Assembly: GCA_902591645.1 (NCBI GenBank)
Contig: CACJBM010000069.1
Coordinates: 1-9,905, forward strand
Reading direction: 5' to 3'
DNA: 9,905 bases
DNA from: an uncultured Verrucomicrobiota bacterium
GTDB lineage: Bacteria > Verrucomicrobiota > Verrucomicrobiae > Verrucomicrobiales > DEV007
The notes under the pieces: generated by a model
Seen by the model: only the letters and a program-made list of their open reading frames with translations
What the model was told of the DNA's origin: nothing
Databases searched by the model: none
Made by a program: the position numbers and the translations under genes
Shown here: piece after piece, positions 6,815 through 9,905 of the stretch
Position numbering within the stretch: the stretch's first letter is position 1
Layout of the letters: every line of letters starts with the position of its first letter

Positions 6815-8200
6815 TCAATTTTTTCGTGCCCTTTTTCGAGCTTCCCTTTCTCTGAAAGTGAAGCTTATTGGGATTCCAGTGTAAGCACAATTGTCTCTAA
6901 TTTTATTCTCTAGATACCTTTCATAGGAACCAGGGAGAAGTGATTTTTTGTTGCAGAATAGTATAAAATTTGCACCGTTTATTGCTTTTTCTCGTTCCTT
7001 TTCTCTAGCCATGGTGGCGTACAGGAGTTTAAATCTTTTGCCTCCCTTTCCGGCAGGCGGAGGGTGAGCAGTTAGTGAATCTTGTAGCAATCTGTTAAGG
7101 GCCCCAGTGTTGAGGCCTTCCCAAGAAGACTTCCTTATTTGTTCAATTGCAAAGTAGAACCTCTTTACCGATTCCCCGGTCTTTGCTGAAGCAGCAATTA
7201 CGGGAGCATATGGTATAAAAAATAACTCTTCCGCTATGTCATCTTGTATGGATGCAAGTCTATCTGATTTGGCTGCGTCTGGATGATAGAGATCAAATTT
7301 ATTGGCAATAACTAGACAGGGTTTTCCTGAGTCGCGGATGATGTTGGCAATTTTCCTGTCTTGAGCAGTGGCTCCTTGGGCGGCGTCCACGACGAGGGCG
7401 CAAATGTCTGATCTCCTTATGCTGGATTTTGTTCTCATTCCGCTAAAGACTTCGATTGAGCTGTTTTGTTTATTTCTAGAACGAAGTCCTGCGGTGTCGA
7501 TGAGGGTATAATCAATGCCTCCATGAGTCAGGGGCACATCCACGGCATCTCTTGTCGTTCCAGCAATGTCACTGACGATGGTCCTATCATTATTAAGTAG
7601 GGCGTTGATTAAGGATGATTTACCAACATTGGGCCTTCCTGCTAAGGCTATTTTGATGTTTGGGCTATTCGAAGTTGAGGGGTTTATGTCCTCAGGGAGA
7701 GTGGTGCTTATTGTGTTTGCAAGTTCAGAAAGTCCACTATTGTGTGCGGCGCTAATGGCAAATGTCTTGTCGAATCCTAGTGAGCTGAAGTCATCAGCGA
7801 GTCCAATATTTTGTTTCTCATCGATTTTGTTTACTAGTAAGAAAACTGTTTTGTCGGCTTTTCTTAAGTAAGATGAAAGTTCTTGATCTACCGGAGTTAG
7901 GCCTTCAATGCCATCCACTACAAAGAGAATCAATTCTGCAGACTCCATGGCGATGTCAGCTTCTTGCGTTATAGCGGTGCTGAATGAATCGTCAGGATTT
8001 GAGCCGATGCCTCCAGTGTCAATTATAGTGAAAGACGAGGAGGCTAGTTTGCATGTGGCTGTTATTCTGTCCCTAGTCACGCCGGGTTCATCATGGACGA
8101 TTGAAATGCGGCGACCTGCTAGCCTGTTGAATATTGCGGATTTGCCGACATTGGGTCGACCAACGATGGCGGCGATTCTATATGAATTAGGGCTTTGCAT
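6815..8200 (-). CDS. der: Ribosome biogenesis GTPase Der (EngA)
   Basis: Encodes 461 residues with the tandem GTPase arrangement unique to Der, which acts in assembly of the 50S subunit. The first G domain shows GRPNVGKS (14-21), T42 in the switch region, DTGG (61-64), NKID (124-127) and SAA (150-152). The second shows GRPNVGKS (188-195), TTRD (215-218), DTAG (235-238), NKFD (300-303) and SAK (338-340). A KH-like RNA-binding domain follows (about 355-450) with PPPAGKGGKRFKLLYATM (380-397), and the chain ends in a strongly basic tail (REREARKRARKN). All G motifs are intact. The first 14 bases overlap the end of pgsA, so translation is probably coupled to it. Its stop lies 5 bases from that of the convergent gene at 4917-6809, leaving no room for a separate terminator. 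Confidence 0.97.
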   Translation of the reverse strand: MQSPNSYRIAAIVGRPNVGKSAIFNRLAGRRISIVHDEPGVTRDRITATCKLASSSFTIIDTGGIGSNPDDSFSTAITQEADIAMESAELILFVVDGIEGLTPVDQELSSYLRKADKTVFLLVNKIDEKQNIGLADDFSSLGFDKTFAISAAHNSGLSELANTISTTLPEDINPSTSNSPNIKIALAGRPNVGKSSLINALLNNDRTIVSDIAGTTRDAVDVPLTHGGIDYTLIDTAGLRSRNKQNSSIEVFSGMRTKSSIRRSDICALVVDAAQGATAQDRKIANIIRDSGKPCLVIANKFDLYHPDAAKSDRLASIQDDIAEELFFIPYAPVIAASAKTGESVKRFYFAIEQIRKSSWEGLNTGALNRLLQDSLTAHPPPAGKGGKRFKLLYATMAREKEREKAINGANFILFCNKKSLLPGSYERYLENKIRDNCAYTGIPISFTFREREARKRARKN

Positions 8201-8765
8201 GAACGGCTTCAGGCAATTGACTCAATCCTGCGTAAATGTAAAGCGCGGCTGAGCTAAAAGTGAAGAGGCCTCCAATAATTGAAAGATACAGTATTATGGA
8301 TTCTGATGAGACTATGAACGCAGAATATATAAGTATTACCTGTATAAAAGTGCTTAATTTACCCGTCCAGTGGTGTTTAACTTTAATGTCACCGAGGATA
8401 GACCCTATAGCAATTGCACCAGATATTTGAATGAGTTCCCGGCTCAAAATCAGTGTCGTATAGAATACAGGTATGAGTTTTCCACAATCGATGTAGGTAA
8501 GGGTGATAGTGGCACTTAGAAGAAGAGTTTTATCTGCAATTGGATCAAGGAAGCTTCCCATTCTGCTGATCTGATTCAATTTTCTTGCTAAGTAACCATC
8601 CAGAGCATCACTAATTACTGCGATTGCAAAGACAATCAACGCTAGGTATAAAAATAACATATCTGGTTTGCCTAATGCAATTGTTGAGCTGTATTTTATC
8701 GCTAACACAACAAAGACGGGTGACATTATGAGTCGAGCAAGAGTTATTCTTGTTGGAATTGTCAT
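8187..8765 (-). CDS. pgsA: CDP-diacylglycerol-glycerol-3-phosphate 3-phosphatidyltransferase PgsA
   Basis: Encodes 192 residues, a typical length. The enzyme makes phosphatidylglycerol phosphate from CDP-diacylglycerol and glycerol 3-phosphate in the inner membrane. The complete CDP-alcohol phosphotransferase motif is present: D53-x2-D56-G57-x2-A60-R61-x8-G70-x3-D74-x3-D78. The start [15 protein letters not shown] (4-18) and the [12 protein letters not shown] segment (131-142) are typical of PgsA rather than of serine or cardiolipin synthases, though substrate choice within this superfamily cannot be proved by eye. Several hydrophobic helices are visible, at roughly 12-30, 36-54, 80-92, 97-120, 138-152 and 157-180. 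The ATG is 15 bases from the divergent ksgA-Nudix start. The 3' end overlaps der by 14 bases. Only AAAGA directly abuts the ATG, so there is no usable SD. Confidence 0.93.
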   Translation of the reverse strand: MTIPTRITLARLIMSPVFVVLAIKYSSTIALGKPDMLFLYLALIVFAIAVISDALDGYLARKLNQISRMGSFLDPIADKTLLLSATITLTYIDCGKLIPVFYTTLILSRELIQISGAIAIGSILGDIKVKHHWTGKLSTFIQVILIYSAFIVSSESIILYLSIIGGLFTFSSAALYIYAGLSQLPEAVHAKP

Positions 8766-8777
8766 TCTTTATTGATG

Positions 8778-8807
8778 ATTATGGATTCTTCTCTGCCAAA
8801 AGATCAA
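8778..8807 (-). promoter_or_regulatory. Candidate promoter for pgsA-der
   Basis: On the minus strand, TTGATC (8802-8807, four of six) and CATAAT (8778-8783, five of six) are 18 bases apart. Transcription would start near 8771, about 6 bases before the pgsA ATG. The -10 overlaps the start codon of the divergent ksgA-Nudix gene, so the two genes compete for the same DNA. This is a pattern match only. Confidence 0.4.
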
Positions 8808-9905
8808 AGTAAATATGACTTACAGGAATTCCTCTCTGGTTTCAATAATGATTCTGCAATCAAAAAAGTTTTAAAGCAAATAGGTGTCCGGCCATCCAAG
8901 GGGATGGGGCAAAATTTCCTAATTGATTCTAGCATTTCAGAATCAATTGTTGGTGCCCTTAACATAGATTCTGATGATATAATAGTGGAGATTGGACCGG
9001 GTTTAGGAGCCTTGACTCGTCACCTCATTGGTAAGGCTAAAAAGTTAGTCCTCATTGAATATGATCGAGGGATTTATGAATATTTGAGTGACGTTCTTTC
9101 GGGCGTTGATGGCGTTGTAGTTGTCCATCATGACGCGGTCACCTTTGATGTTAGGCCATTCTATGCTGAAGGAACTGTTAAAGTTATTGGAAATCTTCCC
9201 TACTCTTGTGGGACTGAAATAATAAGAAATTTCTTAACATTTCCATCACCAGTAGATTTGGCTGTATTTATGTTACAGAAAGAAGTTGTTAACAGGTTCT
9301 GCGCCGTCCCGAGGACTAAAAGTTATGGCGTTCTGACTGTAATGACAGGTGCATTCTGGAATGTAGAGAGGCTTCAGGATTTAACGTTCGAGCCCTTCAC
9401 GCCGAAGCCCGCAGTGGATTCATCTGTCATAAGATTCTCTCCAACTGGATCTGATAAATATCCTCCATTTAACCAACGTGTATTAAGAAGGATCGTAAAG
9501 TGTGGTTTTAATGAAAGACGCAAACAATTAAAGAAAAGATTACCTCTGGGGCTCTCTAATTGGGTCGAATTGTGTGAAGAGATGAATTTACAGGAAACTG
9601 TCAGAGCAGAAGAATTAAGTATTGAGGAATGGATTAAGATGGCTCGGTTCATTGACGATAATCCATTAAAGGATAATCCACAAATGGGCCACGAGATGTT
9701 TGATGTTGTTGATGAGGACGATAATGTCATTGATCAAATGGAGCGATCACGTGTTCATTCTGAACGATTATTGCATCGGGCTGTACATGTATTTGTTTTT
9801 AACAAGCGGGGAGATCTTTATTTGCAAAAGAGATCAGTCTTGAAGGATAGCTCTCCAGGGTTGTGGGATTCTAGTGCGTCGGGTCATTTGGAAGTTGGCG
9901 AAGAA
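8781..9905 (+). CDS. ksgA: 16S rRNA dimethyladenosine transferase KsgA/RsmA fused to a Nudix domain (partial, 3' end outside window)
   Basis: Open from ATG 8781 to the last base, 375 codons with no stop. An in-frame ATG at 8775 would add two residues; neither has an SD. After a 25-residue N-terminal extension comes a complete KsgA: GQNFLID (43-49), SAM motif [14 protein letters not shown] (69-82), acidic E93, NLPY (138-141), [11 protein letters not shown] (163-173), [11 protein letters not shown] (206-216) and [12 protein letters not shown] (243-254). KsgA dimethylates two adjacent adenines near the 3' end of 16S rRNA. The KsgA part ends near residue 290. After a short linker begins a Nudix domain like YfcD or IPP isomerase: [11 protein letters not shown] (307-317), [12 protein letters not shown] (330-341), LYLQKRS (346-352), [10 protein letters not shown] (360-369). 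The window ends at GHLEVGEE, just where the catalytic Nudix box starts, so its activity cannot be judged. Confidence 0.93.
   Translation, partial: MDSSLPKDQSKYDLQEFLSGFNNDSAIKKVLKQIGVRPSKGMGQNFLIDSSISESIVGALNIDSDDIIVEIGPGLGALTRHLIGKAKKLVLIEYDRGIYEYLSDVLSGVDGVVVVHHDAVTFDVRPFYAEGTVKVIGNLPYSCGTEIIRNFLTFPSPVDLAVFMLQKEVVNRFCAVPRTKSYGVLTVMTGAFWNVERLQDLTFEPFTPKPAVDSSVIRFSPTGSDKYPPFNQRVLRRIVKCGFNERRKQLKKRLPLGLSNWVELCEEMNLQETVRAEELSIEEWIKMARFIDDNPLKDNPQMGHEMFDVVDEDDNVIDQMERSRVHSERLLHRAVHVFVFNKRGDLYLQKRSVLKDSSPGLWDSSASGHLEVGEE

Noticed and set aside
6810..6838. GGCA and TGCC arms (6810-6813 with 6827-6830) before CTTTTT as a terminator
   Set aside because: The stem is only four base pairs with a 13-base loop; too weak.
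8720..8750. GTGACA and TATTCT as a ksgA-Nudix promoter
   Set aside because: The 19-base spacing and a four-of-six -10 are too weak to call, although a ksgA promoter must lie in or near the pgsA coding region.
9374..9730. 118-residue minus-strand reading frame
   Set aside because: It lies wholly opposite the KsgA-Nudix frame, which has clear family motifs; it is low-complexity and Ser-rich, typical of a shadow frame.

Overview
The window is a compact bacterial chromosome segment, AT-leaning by eye. It holds nine protein-coding genes, no RNA gene, no mobile element and no CRISPR. All but one gene belong to recognisable families. The combination suggests the Planctomycetota-Verrucomicrobiota-Chlamydiota group, most likely a Verrucomicrobiota: a DUF1343/NamZ protein beside a GH3 NagZ, a CdsZ-type coiled-coil zinc-ribbon protein, a KsgA-Nudix fusion, and starts without clear Shine-Dalgarno (SD) sequences. 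That placement is an inference from gene content, not a proof.

Layout from left to right. Minus strand: nagZ (756-1865) followed after 17 bases by a coiled-coil zinc-ribbon gene (34-738). Plus strand: namZ (1884-3137), rsfS (3213-3590), cinA (3599-4843) and an unrecognised 630-residue exported, membrane-anchored multi-domain protein (4917-6809). Minus strand: pgsA (8187-8765) overlapping der (6815-8200) by 14 bases. Plus strand: a KsgA rRNA dimethyltransferase fused in frame to a Nudix domain (8781 onward), cut by the window end. It is open for all 375 visible codons.

Functionally there are three threads. Cell-wall turnover: NagZ and NamZ are exo-glycosidases that remove GlcNAc and MurNAc alternately from peptidoglycan ends, and here they are divergently transcribed from start codons 18 bases apart. 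Ribosome biogenesis and control: RsfS, Der and KsgA. Membrane and nucleotide housekeeping: PgsA (phosphatidylglycerol phosphate synthesis), CinA (pyridine nucleotide salvage) and the Nudix part of the fusion.

The most interesting observations are the KsgA-Nudix fusion; two divergent gene pairs whose start codons are only 15 to 18 bases apart, with promoter-like hexamers that predict very short leaders; the altered motifs in NagZ and NamZ together with their apparently different cell compartments; and the unrecognised surface or periplasmic protein built of Ig-like repeats and an Fn3-like domain. No intergenic stretch exceeds 80 bases. Most of the window is housekeeping, and I see no convincing undescribed multi-gene system.
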